Assembly (NCBI GenBank): GCA_035041965.1
Contig: JAPYMA010001793.1
Location: forward strand, 1-64,000
Origin: Anisakis pegreffii
Lineage: Eukaryota > Nematoda > Chromadorea > Rhabditida > Anisakidae
Reading direction: 5' to 3'
DNA length: 64,000 bases
Below the pieces are notes generated by a model that worked only from the letters and a program-made list of their open reading frames with translations, was not told the origin of the DNA and ran no database searches. Positions 46,971 through 60,050 of this stretch are shown here, one piece after another (within the stretch, counting starts at the first letter, position 1; each line of letters begins with the position of its first letter). Both the position numbers and the translations under genes were made by a program.

Positions 46971-49900
46971 AGAGACCTCAGCGATACTAGTATAGATTCA
47001 TTGACTTGAAGTATTTGCTAATTTTTGTGACGGGTGTATTATAGGAATACTTTCAATAATTTTCAATTGCCTTTTTTTTCATTCACCCACTGCGACGACT
47101 ACTGACCTGACAGACTATTCAGTGCACAAATGGCTGCCACTGCATATAGGTTTCCTCTGCTTGGGTCATTTCTACAAAATTGTCTCGAGATCTGCCGTCA
47201 CTATCATCCTAAGATTTCTTGATTTTCATTTTATATTTCGTCATTCCGTCTGTTACATGCCTTCAGCTGGATAGCATATTAATGCTTTCCGTGTTTTTTC
47301 GCAATCCCCGCTTTGCAAAGCTTTCTGGAGTTGTTTCAAGTTGACGAATAAAGTTTCTCATTGGATATGACGAGCAGAAATTTCCTTTTTCATTGATTTA
47401 ATTGAATATCACTGCCTCGCCCATCAACTTTTAAGTCAATTGTTACTCAATGAACAAGCAAGCTGACACAAATGAAAAGATTGCCTGCAGCAAAATACTT
47501 GCTCGAAGCTAATGTTCATCAGCGAGTGATATGTGGCTGATGGTGAACGGAATTTTTAGTGAGGATGATAATTGATTATCAGATACTGCCTAGTATTCAA
47601 TATTATGATCAAATTGGTTGCTGATGAATTCAGAAGTAGAGCAGATTTATGTTATTATGTGCACGTGATCGCATTTATTTTAATTCAGGATCAATATGTG
47701 AGTGACATCTCTGGTTAGTTTGTTCTATTATTGTTTTATCAATATTCCTCATTTCATTCTTATTATCGTTAATGTTATTTTACTGATATTTACTATCATT
47801 TATTTTATTAATGCCATTATCAACATTATTATTGCTGTTATCAATAATTTTATCACCATTTTTATTATCAGTATCTTCAATCTACTTTTCATAATCACAA
47901 GGGAAGAATGTCGAGTGAACCTTATCCAGCGGATCAGTATTGAAGAATACATCTCATAGCTATGTTTTAAAGTAGTGATTCTCAAGTTCTTTTGCTCCAT
48001 GCTCCCATTTTTGAGCGTATTGTTTTTAGCGGAAGATCAGAAATTCAGCGAACAAAAACCCAACTTTTAGCGGAAGATCAATAATACTGAACAGTTACGA
48101 AAAAAATCAATCAACGATAAGTTGTCAAGCTCTTCAATACTTCCCAGAAGTGATTTTCCTCCTATGAGGCCACTCTGTCGAAGTGATTTTGACTGTTGAC
48201 TCACTAAATGTTTGTTATTGCTACGGGAAGATATTTGCCAGTACTATCATTGATGTGTGAATTTATTCCTCATTTTTTCATTCGTTTTTTCCTGGACTCC
48301 TTCAGTTTACAGATATATTATCTTACTGATATATTATTCTTTCCATAATGTTGATAATCATAGCAAAAGTAATAACAATAATAGTTATATTAATTCTTAT
48401 CACTGCTATTATTCCACTATTCTTTTTAGGATGTCATCGAGAAAACAAAGAAGATTTGTCCTGACCAATGTGCGTGTGATTAATTTCAAAGATTTGCTTA
48501 TAATGAGTGTCGTGATTAGATAATCACGAAAAGGAAAAGAGTTTAAAATACGAAAAGAAAATGATTCATGAATTTACAACGTTACCATAAGAATCTAAGG
48601 AGACCGAACAAAGGCAAGATAGGAAATGCGATAAGAAGGGCATCAAATATAAGCCATCATAATAAGGATTATTAATAGAAACGAATAAGAACAACATGAG
48701 AATATGAATATCGAAAGTAAGAATGGCGAATCATTCATCCCACATTTCTTGTTTTGTACGGTTTATCTGTATCGTTGTAGATTATTGTAAGCTGTATTAC
48801 TAATAGTTAAGTTATATTTATTACTAATAGTTAAGATGACTAATGATATTAATAGTTAAGGTCACAATATTGATAACAGTTAAGATTAATTCGAAATCAG
48901 TAATAAGTAATTGGAAATTTTGAATTTAAGAGATATTATCGCGAGGTGTTGTTATCATTAATGATGTTATTATTACTGTTATTATAACACTGTCGTCAGT
49001 ATGAATGTCGTTGTTTACGTCGTTATCATTATCGATTACATTTCCTATGAATGCTATGGCTATGGTTTAATTACCCAAGTTTGAGGTTAAAAGATTAACG
49101 ACAAGTGCGTATAGTCGTTAGAATGAGATGACAATTACAAATAGAAGGTGATGGATGGTTGGTTCATAAATTCAGTCGAACTGAATAGCTGTATGTGTTC
49201 ACGTATTTAGTTGAAAGGTTTTTGTTGTTTTTGAGTGGTATTTGATATAAGAAAAATTAACATACATGCCTTTATATTAGTTGTATTTGTTAGTTGCATA
49301 AGATTCACAATTGCAATTACATTAGCAAATAGAATTGATTGAAGCTAGAGGATGAGTGCGAATAATATGTGAAAATAATAGATGTATGGTAATAATGAGA
49401 ACTGCAATCACAATAACAATGAAGAAATGTTAACAATAAACGACAAATATTTGTTTGTTTGTTTGTTTGAAATTCAGTATCATTTCATCCGTATATTCAT
49501 TGAGAAAAGATTCAGCTTAGACTGAAAGCAGCCGGTTAACCGAGTACAGTTAGAGCTAGTAACTATTCAAGAAGTTGAATTAAGGACGAAGAAAAGATGA
49601 CTTTAAGTATAGCTTGAGAATAGGTGAAAAAGCAGGAAAAATGGAACCTTCTTGCACAAACACACGTACTTTCAGTCACAATAGATTTTCATTTCTGTTC
49701 ACATTAGAAGTGTTCTTAACAAGTTATAGTTCAGTCCTCATGCTTACTTATTCTTCTTATAAATAACTGACTGTATCGTCCATTCATTCAATTCAAACAA
49801 CTGATTGATTACTGTTTCTCATTACGGTCTTAATATAATAATAGATATTCAAATGATGTTATTTATGAAGGTGGTGGAAATAATAATCGTAAAATTAATG

Positions 49901-50192
49901 TCAGTAAAATAATAAAATAGTATTGATAATATTAATGACAAAAATGACAATAATAATAATAATAATAAGAACAGCAATAATGATAATATTTATAATACTG
50001 ACATTAATGATTATCATTCAGAAATCAATGTCTTTCAACTATTCTCATCAGCTGTTAGCTGAATGCGCAGTTTTCATCAACATGTTATTTTCAGTTGAAT
50101 GAGCAAACGAACAACAATCCCGTCGTAAAGCAATTGATCCAACGAACGATCAAGAACTGATTCAATTCTTCAACTGATTAATTAACACAAAA

Positions 50193-53100
50193 ATGAGTTC
50201 GCAAATAGGCGCAATTGTCTCTGTGAATGCGCTCATTGGTCGTGTTCTGAAACATCCCAAAGGTGATTTGGTAGGTAGCCTTTGTTTGGCATAACAATAG
50301 CAACCACAACAACAACAAACTCAATAAATATCGAGCATCCAATAGTTAATGCAAGAATTTGAAAATATACAATTAGGTTCTAAACTGCAATATCTAAAAA
50401 AATTTAGCAACAGCATCAGCAACACTGGAAATTTTCTCACAGAAATGAACACTGAAAACGTGTTTGATTTTAGGCTGATCGATTGAATTCAACAATAACC
50501 GTATGTATTCTGGCTCTTACTGCTGGTTTTTTGATGAGCACACATATTTGGGGTGAGCCGATTACATGCTGGACACCAGCACAGTTCACCAAAGGATGGT
50601 TGGTAGTCGTTTGATTGTTTCAAAAAAAAAACACTTTCATTGAATCATTTAATCTCACTGTTTTGTTTTTATCACTAGAAAGAAAAAGTTGACAATCTGA
50701 CCGATCACAAGATGTGTTCTCATCAACAGTTATTCTATCTATTCCATTATCTACCTCAATCTTCCAGTTTAAGAAAGCTTGAGATGGTTAAGAAAGCGCA
50801 GATAGTGATGACAAGCTGACGAGCAAGCGATTTTTCTTTCTCAGTGATATGATAGGCGAAGATGGGAATTTTGATTCGGAAATTCCATTAAATCTATCAG
50901 ATATTGGATGAAATCGTCAATTCTTGTGATAGCAAATGATCAAAGCAATACGCTGCTCAACTTCCCACCTACCTTTCCGCACATTTGTTCTAGTTGCAAA
51001 AGAACTGATTCTTTGTATAAGACTGTTTTTTTTTTTCAAATAAAAGGACTGATTTTGTGAATCAGTATTGCTATATACATGGAACTTATTTCGTACCGTT
51101 GGATGAAGAGCTCGATTTCAATGCAGCTGAGAGACGACGTTTCACAATAACCTACTATCAATGGGTAAGATTGTTCCATTTTTCAAATATGCTATAAATT
51201 TTGTTTGTTTTTGTTGCGTCAGCACAAGTAATCATTGAAACTCGTCAATTATTCTAATCTTTTTAATCCAGATTCTAGTACTTCCCACTCAATGTATCCA
51301 ACAGAAAAAAACTAAACAACAAATTTTAATCTTCTCAAATTCCATGAACCTTCATCAACTCTGAGGACAGTCGTTCGATTAAACAACAATTGAAAAGCAG
51401 CAATCTCCTAGTATACGTCTGCATTTATCGCATGAAACTTTGACATCGAAAATAAAAACAAAGTCACATTGTTAGTTCCTCGAAACTGAGTTGAATAATT
51501 TTGTGTGCTGTGACTGTAAATGAACTGGCATAGTGAGGCATTCATAAATGATTCTTCCAGGTGCCTTATGTTTTAGCTGTTCAAGCCGTTCTATATTATA
51601 TGCCTCGACTTATGTGGCGTTACTTGTGTGCTATGTCAGGTATGATGCCATTCAGCATCTCAGTACTTCAGCAAAAAAAAAATTCTGATTGCGATAATGA
51701 GAAAAATTTGCCGGATAAAAAATTATTGGGGGGAAAAAGTGGAAATGCGAATTTTTCGATACATTCCAATGCCCATTTTGCGAAGTGATATAGCTGTTTT
51801 GTTGAGAAATTGATCACTTAGAAGATTCAGGTTGATCTGCCTTTTAAGGTTTCGATTTGGTTGGTGCAATACGATCAACTGAACAGTTATGGGATGATGT
51901 AAGGAGAAATGAAGATAAATTCAAAGGTTTACCAATTCAGCACAAACATTCGAAAATGCACGATATACTCACATTGTTACTCAGCATTGTTCATTAGCCA
52001 TTTCAGCCAGCAAAAATCTAATTTTGGCCGTACTTCAAATTCAGTACTTCAAACCTGAGCAAGAAAATACTATAGATGAAAAACGAATTAAACTCAAAAC
52101 GAAACAAATTTGCAGCTATCAGTTTTCAGGAAGACTAGCGAGTTTCGAGCAGCAAAGTGCCGTCTATATATGGGATGGTATACATTTAGGAAGACGTAAA
52201 CGCTTACATCATTTGACATTTTATTATGTGGTATTTACTGCGGTGCAAACTTTGAACGCATGGTTGCAATTCATTTGGCTAAATGAATCATTACAATCGG
52301 TCACTTATTCATTTTGGGGACCAAGCATTATTATGGACTTGTATCGTGGCGTTGATTGGCAGGTACGTGCTTACTTCTGCCGTTTTCTGCGGATCAATTT
52401 CAACTGCAGCACACTAAATCCGCTGAATCGAGCCTAAGCAGTCTAAGCTTACGCTGACCTGTAGAACTGTGAAATAGCGAAACTGAGACATTATCGACTG
52501 GAATGCATGAAAGCATTCTGAATTGGGAAAAACATTTTCATGAATTTAACAGTACTGCAGCAAAGAGGCATTCTTTCAAGAATACTCATTCCTATTCATT
52601 TCGATCTGAAATTAAAAACATCCTGCATTCCAAAAGAGTGTGTTCACTTCGACTCTTTCAGACTTCTGGACATTTTCCACGCATAACGCATTGTGACTTT
52701 TTTCGTCGACGTCCTGCATCCGTTCAGGTCTATTTCCACCGCTTTTTTGCATTATCTAATTTTAAGCTTTTTGTTATTTGTTTGACCGCAAAAAATAATT
52801 GGCTCTTTTGACTGTGGTTCAGTAATCACTATGGAGCTATTTTATTGTTTTCTTCTTTGAATTTGCAAACAATACTCCTCATGTGATAAACATACTCACA
52901 ATATTTACGTCAGCCATCCGGCCCGCGAGCCAAAATTGACCCGTCTTCAATCATGTTTGGCCCGCCAGATGAAATTGAGAGTTTGATTTTAACGGCGTGA
53001 AAATGAAAAGAAAAAAGGATTTAAATTATTTAGCTGCCACTCTGAAAATTTTCGACATAGAATTTCCTAATAGACGATCAAGTGTGTCGACTATTTCGCG

Positions 53101-55555
53101 ATTTTTGCGACAAGCCCAATCCAGTAGCCCATAGATGAGGAGAAAAGGCATGTTTGGAAAAATATAAGGAAGAAAAACCAAAAAAAAACAACATGTTGGC
53201 CCGCCAGTCAGTTGCTTGGAAAAATTTTGGCCCTTGAAAAATAAATTTAATCTGCCGGTGGCTGATCTACGCGATGAGGCCTCGAAAAAGTTCTGAAGTT
53301 ATAAAATTTGTAAGAAAAAACAAATAAAATCAAATTACGAGTTTCATCTCGGGACCAGTCATTAATAATCAAGCAATCAATTGGCCAAACAATCGACTAA
53401 AAAATGAGTTTCTTTTTTTCACTGACCATAATCAACGAACTTAATTGCAGTTAGACACCGTACTTTGCGTATTGAATTTGAATATTTATTATGAGAAATT
53501 ATTTTTGTTTCTTTGGTTTTGGATGGTTTTCATAGCAATTATTAGTTCAGCAAACTGTTTATTTTGGAATATTTCTTTGTGCATCTCAAGTTCAGCGAAA
53601 AGGTTTGTCAGTCTGATTGATCCCCAAAAATGCTTTATATCAATTCGAACCGCTTATCCTCTTTCTTCATTTCGTTAAAAATTCATCATTGTCAATGAAT
53701 TTGCTATCTGGACGTTGTAAAATAATTAAATTTTGGTTCTTTCGCCTTTCATCAGTTAAAACCAACTCTTAAAAAAGCTTGTGATCTCATTACCTATTAA
53801 CGTTTTTTTATTTGAAAATCACCTTGAATTTATTCTGTTTGCTATTGCGCAGTTCACACATTTATATGTTAGACAGAAAAATTCTTTACTTTTGAAATGA
53901 TGAAGTGAAAATTTTACATGAACTCGTATTGTTGGGTGTTGTTTTGGAGGACAATAACATTGTATTTGAATGACGAGAATCGAACGTCAGTGGAACATTT
54001 TCTTCGATTGTTGGGCAAAGATGGCCTCTTCATTGTGCAACAAATTTCAATTAATGTTGGTGATCTGCCTACCAGGTTACTTTTCTTGTCTAACACAATA
54101 CTTCGGTTTTGCAATAATGAATGCCTACGATAACAAAAACAAAGAAAAAATCCCTCTCGAATGTAAAAATTCATTATTTGATAAACGCCAAAAATTGCAT
54201 TGCTCAGCTTCGAGAATATCATTCTTATTGTTTTCATTGCTCCTTCTTCAACCAATTCATTTATTTCCTCATTTTGTTTGACCGATCGATTGGTCGGTTA
54301 ATCAATAAATTTTCTTCCAAATCTGTTATATTCGGTTGATTTCAGTTATTTGATACGCGCTATGAAAAACGTTTCCGAAACATGGGACGCATCAACGGGT
54401 GGTCGTGCTGGGGATTTTGAGGTGGGAAGATGTTTAATCGAGAAAGGAGCTAAAGGTGTTTAGTAATATCAAATGCTTGGAATGATTATTGAGTGGATCA
54501 GTGATTGATTGATGAATTAATTGATATTGTGAAAAAGACAATTCGACAGAAATGATGTTGTGAGAAATACCCAGCTGTTTCTAAAGTTATCACTCATTTC
54601 AAGCGAACAAATACAAGTTTTACGAAACACCATAGTTTATGAGGACAACAGTAATCTCATTCCTCAAAAATTATTAAGGTATTGTAATCGATATTGTTTA
54701 GTTATTTTTTTGTGTGCCTTATTAATTTTATGATCTGCTATTTCAATCATTAGTTATATTTATGTGCAATTAATTGTTCGTTTTGTGTTGTTGATAAAGT
54801 TGCGTTTAATAAAATCGAAGCAACTCTATAGAGAGTTAGAAATTGAATCAAGGAAACAAAAGAATACGATGCGTGAATATGGTTCGAAAAGTTGGAAATA
54901 GGTCTTTTGAATGATACATTTGGTGAATGGAACAAAAAAGAATTAGTTATTCGATAATGAGTTATATATGAGGATGTAGGAAAGGATTTTGAAAGCATTG
55001 ATTAATTGATCAATTGGTCGATTCGAATGACAAAATTTGTTATAATCATTGCTCGCTGATGGATGGTTTGGCTAGATGAAATGAAGTCAAATGAGAAGAT
55101 TTATGTTAGGAATAACGAATAAATTAAGTTTGTTGTCATTTCGTTTGTCATTGTTGCTTTGAGGTTGAAATTATCAGTCACTTGCCCTCTATTTTCTGAG
55201 TGAATGCCTACCAATACATAACCACAAGTCCGTTTGTCTGATAATCGAATTGCAAATAACCAAATTTTCTAGCCTTAGTTGAACAAATGCTTATGCACGT
55301 TTATATTTATGAGTTCATCGATATTTTTCCAAACAGTCACAAATTCTAATATATGCTCAAGCAAACGAACCATCACCAGTTGCTACACAATCATTGACAG
55401 CATCATCTCATACAAATTTTCACAAGGAACTGGTGAAATATTATGTTCTCAAACATTCAACGGAATGCTCTCATTATTACCATTCGAAGTACCGCAACCA
55501 GCCGTCGCTCGTTCACCGTTCGACCATTCTGCATGTATCTGATCGATCAATCTAA
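50193..55555 (+). CDS. Innexin (invertebrate gap-junction channel subunit)
   Basis: Four-pass protein forming gap junctions and hemichannels. Exons: 50193-50270, 50474-50598, 51047-51164, 51561-51639, 51849-51926, 52007-52362, 52662-52727, 53451-53602, 53950-54075, 54346-54421, 55337-55555 (490 aa, in frame). Family landmarks are TM1 (ITVCILALTAGFLMSTHIWG), the extracellular cysteine segment CWTPAQFT, NQYCYIHGTYFVPLDEE, the YYQWVP signature at TM2, YIWDGIHLGRRKRLHHLTFY, loop 2 YSFWGPSIIMDLYRGVDWQ, SGHFPRITHCDF, TM4 LFLFLWFWMVFIAIISS, and DGLFIVQQISINVGDL. Reading through the last internal donor instead gives a stop at 54463 and a 431-residue isoform. AATAAA near 55668-55695 favours the longer form. 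A repeat element sits in intron 7. Which of the many C. elegans innexins it matches is not clear. Confidence 0.9.
52911..53264. mobile_element. Non-autonomous hAT-like element (MITE) in innexin intron
   Basis: The 354-bp element begins CAGCCATCCGGC and ends GCCGGTGGCTG, an imperfect terminal inverted repeat with CAG/CTG tips typical of hAT elements. The flanking octamers ATTTACGT (52903-52910) and ATCTACGC (53265-53272) match at 6 of 8 positions, fitting a decayed 8-bp target duplication. GGCCCGCCAG occurs twice inside. It has no transposase coding capacity. Confidence 0.65.
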
Positions 55556-55659
55556 TCTCCATTTAATTAACCTGCAACGAGAAAATTTCATTTAGTGCTC
55601 CCTCTGAACATGATACAATTGATCAGCCATCGACACAACGTGTTTCCTTATTTGATCTT

Positions 55660-55700
55660 TTTTTAGGAATAATAAAAGATCTGTTGAGATAAAATAAAAG
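55660..55700 (+). terminator. Polyadenylation signals after the innexin gene
   Basis: Two AATAAA-type hexamers lie about 110-140 bp after the stop of the long innexin isoform. None of comparable quality was noticed directly after the short-isoform stop at 54463. Confidence 0.4.
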
Positions 55701-56071
55701 ATTAATATATGCTATTGCCTATAAATTGCGTGCTGTTGTGCTGGACTATTGCTAATTTAACCACCCAAAAATTTACATTTTATATTTCTTGAGAGTGTGC
55801 TAAAGAATGTGCAAGCGATGGAAAACACCACCAACAGCAATATTAACAAAGAAGCAATTATGGTTCTTCTTCAGGCAAGAAGCAGCGTTAGAGTGAAACG
55901 ATAAATATTCAATAATTACAGGCAGTCGAGTTGATTGAGTGATTTTGTGATTGTTGCTGATTGATTGCTGATGTGTGAGCAATAGAATAATTGATATTGA
56001 TGGTTGGCTTTAGAATTATTGCAGATTATCCATTTGGCTTATTAGTAATCTGGCAACAGCAAGGAACAATT

Positions 56072-58442
56072 ATGGAAAAAATTTTTGCACTCATTTTTGA
56101 TATTCGAACTTCAATTAGTGGTACTTCAAGTGCTGTTGAGAGTGGTTACAATCCCCACCAACGCCATCACCATCATCATCTTCATCACCGTCAGCATCAT
56201 TCCCATCATCGAAAGCATTCGAAGCGACGTGCACAACATCTACAGAAGCAGCAGCAGCATCCTCAGAATCTTGCTGCTTCACAATCTAGATTCACTTTCA
56301 ACTATAGAGCAACACTGCAACAACAACAGTCGAATCATCGTTGTTATCCAGAATACGCACAACCTGAAGTGGTGTTTTTTAAAGAAGATAAGAACGGCGA
56401 GTTGCACGATTCAAATCAATCTCCACCTAACGATAACACAATGCGTCTTTGTTGGTGCATAACGATCGGTGAACTGAATACGTTTGTTTGTGGTATTCCG
56501 TTAAGGAATCGAGAATTATGCGCTTTATTCGGTTTGGCACAACTAATCATTGCCGGCACTTCATTGTTTCAGGTAGGTCGCATCAGCATTTTATCGTTGA
56601 GCTGACAGTGAGTTGAGCTGATGTCGATAGCACATATTTGACTGGCAATAAATCGTGAACAATTCATTCGATTCTGGTCATCATCCTCGTTCATTTCTTA
56701 CTGTTCGTTTGCGAGCGAGTAAATGTTTCGTAATCGAGATTTGTTAACTTATTAATTTATTTCAACAAGAAAAGAGACCTCACTGAGCAAGTTTTTTTCA
56801 GTGTGATGTTTACAGTTTGTTGCCATGAAATTTTCGATTATTCTTCATAGATAAACGATCAGAAATTTTTGTTCTAGCTGAATTTGTTTTGAATGGTGCT
56901 GGTTTTGCTCGACTATTCATTCGCTTTAACTTATTTGATGAAAGTGGAAGATGTTACTAATCAATGTTCCGTTTTCAGCATATATATTCGTTACGTACTC
57001 ACGGTCACGTTTTTTATTGTCACTCGAATATTTCTGATAATTCCACGTTGGGCGAAAAGGTCAGGTAGCTGCCGGTTTTACATTTACTTCTTGTTCACAA
57101 GTTTCAATCACTTACATTGTCTTATAGATTGGATGATATGCACCGCATGCTCCAAAATAAAAATCTACGAAAATATAAGCCATTAGGATGACTGACGAAT
57201 GAAAACTTTCATCAGTTTACTTTTCCATTTTGAATTAATGAAGACAAGTAAGTTGCAGTATTTGGCATACGATATAATCATCTTCGATTATGGTTTGATG
57301 CATCGGGTATTAGGAACAAATGAATGTGTTGCAAATTACTTAGATGGTGGTTTTATGCGTGCGGTGTGGTGTATTGAACATACGTTCTCATTGTTTGTTC
57401 TCGTTTTCGCCTTATATCTTTGCAAAAAACCCACGTGGCTATTATGGCCAGGTTATTTGTTTTCATTGATTCTTTTTCATTCTTACAATTCAAGCGATTC
57501 CTTCCTCAAGAAGGTCTGCTTTCTCGTTACGTCCATCCATTTCCTTCGGTTTACAGGTGATATTTTCAAAATCTGCCGCACGGGATATTCTACTGCTGAT
57601 GATTTCCAGTCCAACTGGATCACCATATTTTTGTCAGGGATATGATATCACAGACTATTTCATGATTTTGTTGCGTTCAAATCCGAATATAGATAATGAT
57701 GAGACTTGGAAAGATCATATGAACTACCAAAACTGCCAGTATCAGTAGTAACGAGTTCATCGTGTGGTGCGGGATCGGAGAATTTCGGGGACGCCGTTCC
57801 CTATCCTCATCCCCGACTTTTTTCGAGCTGACGACATTTCGGAGTCTCCGACTGGAGAATTTCGTCCCCAACTTTTTTCAGTCCCAGCAATACTAATAGT
57901 TAGGGAATTTCGGGGACTCCGTCCTCGAATCCCCGTCCCCGACAACTTTTGAGCTTGCGACGCTTTCGAGGTCCCCGACTGCAAAATTTCGTCCTCGATT
58001 TTCCCCGCCTCTGACTTTTTTCCGTTCCCACAGCACACTAGTTCGCAGGATTGATCATGAATCCAAAACAAAAAGTAGTGCAGTAACATTTTGATTTTTC
58101 AGCTTTATTAATGCAATCATCTTATGTGTTGGGATTGGCTGTATTGACGATGGCCACTGCACCAAAAATTCTAGAAGCTTTCAGTGGACAGGTCGACACG
58201 AATTTTGGAATGGCGTTCCTGATTTATTCGAGCGGCTTTATTCTCAACTGGTTATTCACATTTGTTTTATGGCATCACTACTGGTGTATGGAACGAAAAT
58301 TCGCGATACACACCGTTATAGCATCATGATCCATCGACCAAGCTCTTCATTTGTTGTCGCCTTCTCTAGCACTCCTGCTAGTCGAAGTAATACTATAAAG
58401 TCAAAAGCATACCATTTAATTTCCCGATCATTAGATGCATAA
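56072..58442 (+). CDS. Histidine-rich multi-pass membrane protein, unknown family
   Basis: I do not recognise this protein. Exon 1 (56072-56572) encodes a short start, a His/Gln-rich stretch with many HH pairs (residues about 25-80), then a Cys-containing segment leading into a hydrophobic helix (CALFGLAQLIIAGTSLFQ). Later exons carry further hydrophobic segments: about 56979-57057 (IRYVLTVTFFIVTRIFLIIP), 57216-57513 (CIEHTFSLFVLVFALYL, then WLLWPGYLFSLILF), 57557-57738 (acidic loop NPNIDNDETWKDHMNYQNC) and 58103-58442. The last exon in the phase-matching frame gives a helix plus a basic Ser-rich tail; another frame is also open and hydrophobic to 58329. The link between exon 1 and the segment at 56979 could not be made with standard splice sites, so at least one exon there is unresolved. 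Four transmembrane helices with a long N-terminal tail is my best guess. Confidence 0.55.
57762..58045. mobile_element. Nested or tandem copies of the GC-rich MITE-like repeat
   Basis: It opens with GTGTGGTGCGGGA and closes with TTCCCACAGCACAC followed by TA. The core phrase GGGAATTTCGGGGAC...TCCCCGAC recurs twice inside, so two copies appear joined or nested near 57890. The core TGCAAAATTTCGTCC is shared with the copy at 4152-4314. It lies in an intron of the histidine-rich membrane protein gene. The open frames across it on both strands are not genes. Confidence 0.6.
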
Positions 58443-58896
58443 CGCCATATTTACGAGAAACATCTGCTCTTAAGAACATTCGAAGTATTGTTTCTGTGAT
58501 TACAAATTTTGTTCAGTATTGACTATGTTTATTAGATTTATCAGAAAGTGTGATGATTCTGATGATTTTTTAAAATGATTTTACAAATAAACAGTAAACT
58601 CAAGTATTTATTAATTAATTTGTGTTTGTTGCGGCCAATTATTTCTCAAATACTTATCAATATATTCGCCTGATGAACGTACTGCTATGGTAAAACAACA
58701 CGAAAGTTGTGAATATGAACGTTTGCAGTACTTCAGATAAAGACCGTTCACTCACAGATAAATCTATTTCTGAACAACAATGGCCATCATGAAATGTATC
58801 AGGTGATAAGATGTGAAAGTGATTTCACGCAACTTGATGAATACCTTAAAAGACAATTTCCTTCCGTCAACTTATAAGATCTCTTCTCTCCGTTAT

Positions 58897-58948
58897 TCTG
58901 ACGGAGATTACTGTGCAAATTTCCATTTTCACAGTAATCTCCGTCAGA
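58897..58948. repeat. Perfect 19-bp inverted repeat with 14-nt loop (hairpin)
   Basis: Arms 58897-58915 (TCTGACGGAGATTACTGTG) and 58930-58948 (its exact complement) flank a 14-nt AT-rich loop. It lies about 450 bp after the histidine-rich membrane protein gene. Complementarity does not continue outside the arms. Confidence 0.9.
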
Positions 58949-59463
58949 CTCGCATTGTGAACTGCAGAATTAGTGACAGTTTTTTACATATCTTAATTAA
59001 TGGAAACATTACTAATGTACCGTATTATGTTGCGGCTCATCAGGGGACATTACCCCAGGTTTGCTCCGAGGTCCACCCCAGCTGGAGTGAACTTGAAGTC
59101 ACAGAGGCCAACTGAAAGCACAGTTTGAGCGGTTGTTTGCAGGAACGATCCTACTCACAATGAGTTCGGAATATACCGAATAATACGCGTTTTGTAATGA
59201 ACGCACTCAGTAGTGAACATTCTTTCGCATTGTCAGAAATCGAACCGAAACGAAGTTTGGGCGACCGACTATGCGCTTGCAAATGTCATAGTTGCATTTG
59301 TCGTAGACTCGTTGGTCTATTGTGAACAGTTTGTTAGGACTGGCGAGGGAGAGCAAATGTCCCGGCTTTGAGAACACTAGACGGTTTTTTTTGTACATCG
59401 CAGATATTTCCTGGTGTTGTGTCATAATCGATCAAATATGATCAGATAAATCGATCCAGTAAA

Positions 59464-59778
59464 TCACTCAGTGAATAATCTCTGATATATCTCACACCTG
59501 AGTTTATTTCGTAATATTTCGGATTGCTTAAGCCAACCAGTCGGAGCCTCTTGAGATGTTTCGCATGATGTATCAAATGTTCCGCATGCATCAAATGCAA
59601 CAAATTTAAGCATGTTAAAAAATTCGCCTTTCTCACATTCACCTTGTACGATAACGACATCATCCTCATGTTCGTTGACAGTTGCTAGAAATCCACCTAT
59701 TGCGTTTGTGCTCCTCACTGTTTCATGATGTTCTTTGCTGTTCATATATTTCGATTGTCGTATCTTCTTCTTGGTCAA
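59464..59778 (-). CDS. Hypothetical ORF, uncertain
   Basis: A 104-codon open frame on the minus strand contains AIGGFLATVNEHEDDVVIVQ, followed by GEFFNMLKFVAFDACGTFD. The composition is plausible for protein, but no family is recognised and no partner exon or splice signal convinces me. A second frame at 59207-59425 lies just downstream on the same strand and could belong to the same unit. It lies head-to-head with the deubiquitinase gene. Confidence 0.2.
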   Translation of the reverse strand: MTKKKIRQSKYMNSKEHHETVRSTNAIGGFLATVNEHEDDVVIVQGECEKGEFFNMLKFVAFDACGTFDTSCETSQEAPTGWLKQSEILRNKLRCEIYQRLFTE

Positions 59779-60050
59779 ATGTCCTGATATCGCGTCCTCC
59801 TCAAAAAAATTTTTAAATGGTTCACTGCTGAGTTATGCAAATTTTAATTTCCAGTAGCAAATTGCGCTCGCTTTTCTCTTTAATTGGTTATTGTTTCATT
59901 TGATGGTGGGCTGAAAAGAGTGATGTTTTTTAGAATTGATAGCAGAAAAGTGGAATTTCGTTTGTTTAGTGCTTGTGATAATTAGAAAATGTAAGAATAA
60001 AAACGTTTGAGAGAAACAGTCGTGTTTTCCAGGTTATTCATCAACTTGGC

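Larger units (their letters stand above)
45480..50192. other. Repeat-rich intergenic region upstream of the innexin gene
   Basis: Apart from the three-copy repeat and the AAAT run, this region shows further simple structure. AGCGGAAGATCA is repeated at about 48030 and 48070. The AATAGTTAAG motif recurs four times at intervals of about 20-35 bp between 48800 and 48885. There are also a (TTTG)n run at 49451-49467 and an (AAT)n run at about 49950-49967. I found no convincing gene. Confidence 0.5.

Noticed and set aside
58813..59115. 100-codon plus-strand open frame over the hairpin
   Set aside because: It includes both arms of the perfect inverted repeat, and no homology is seen; more likely chance.
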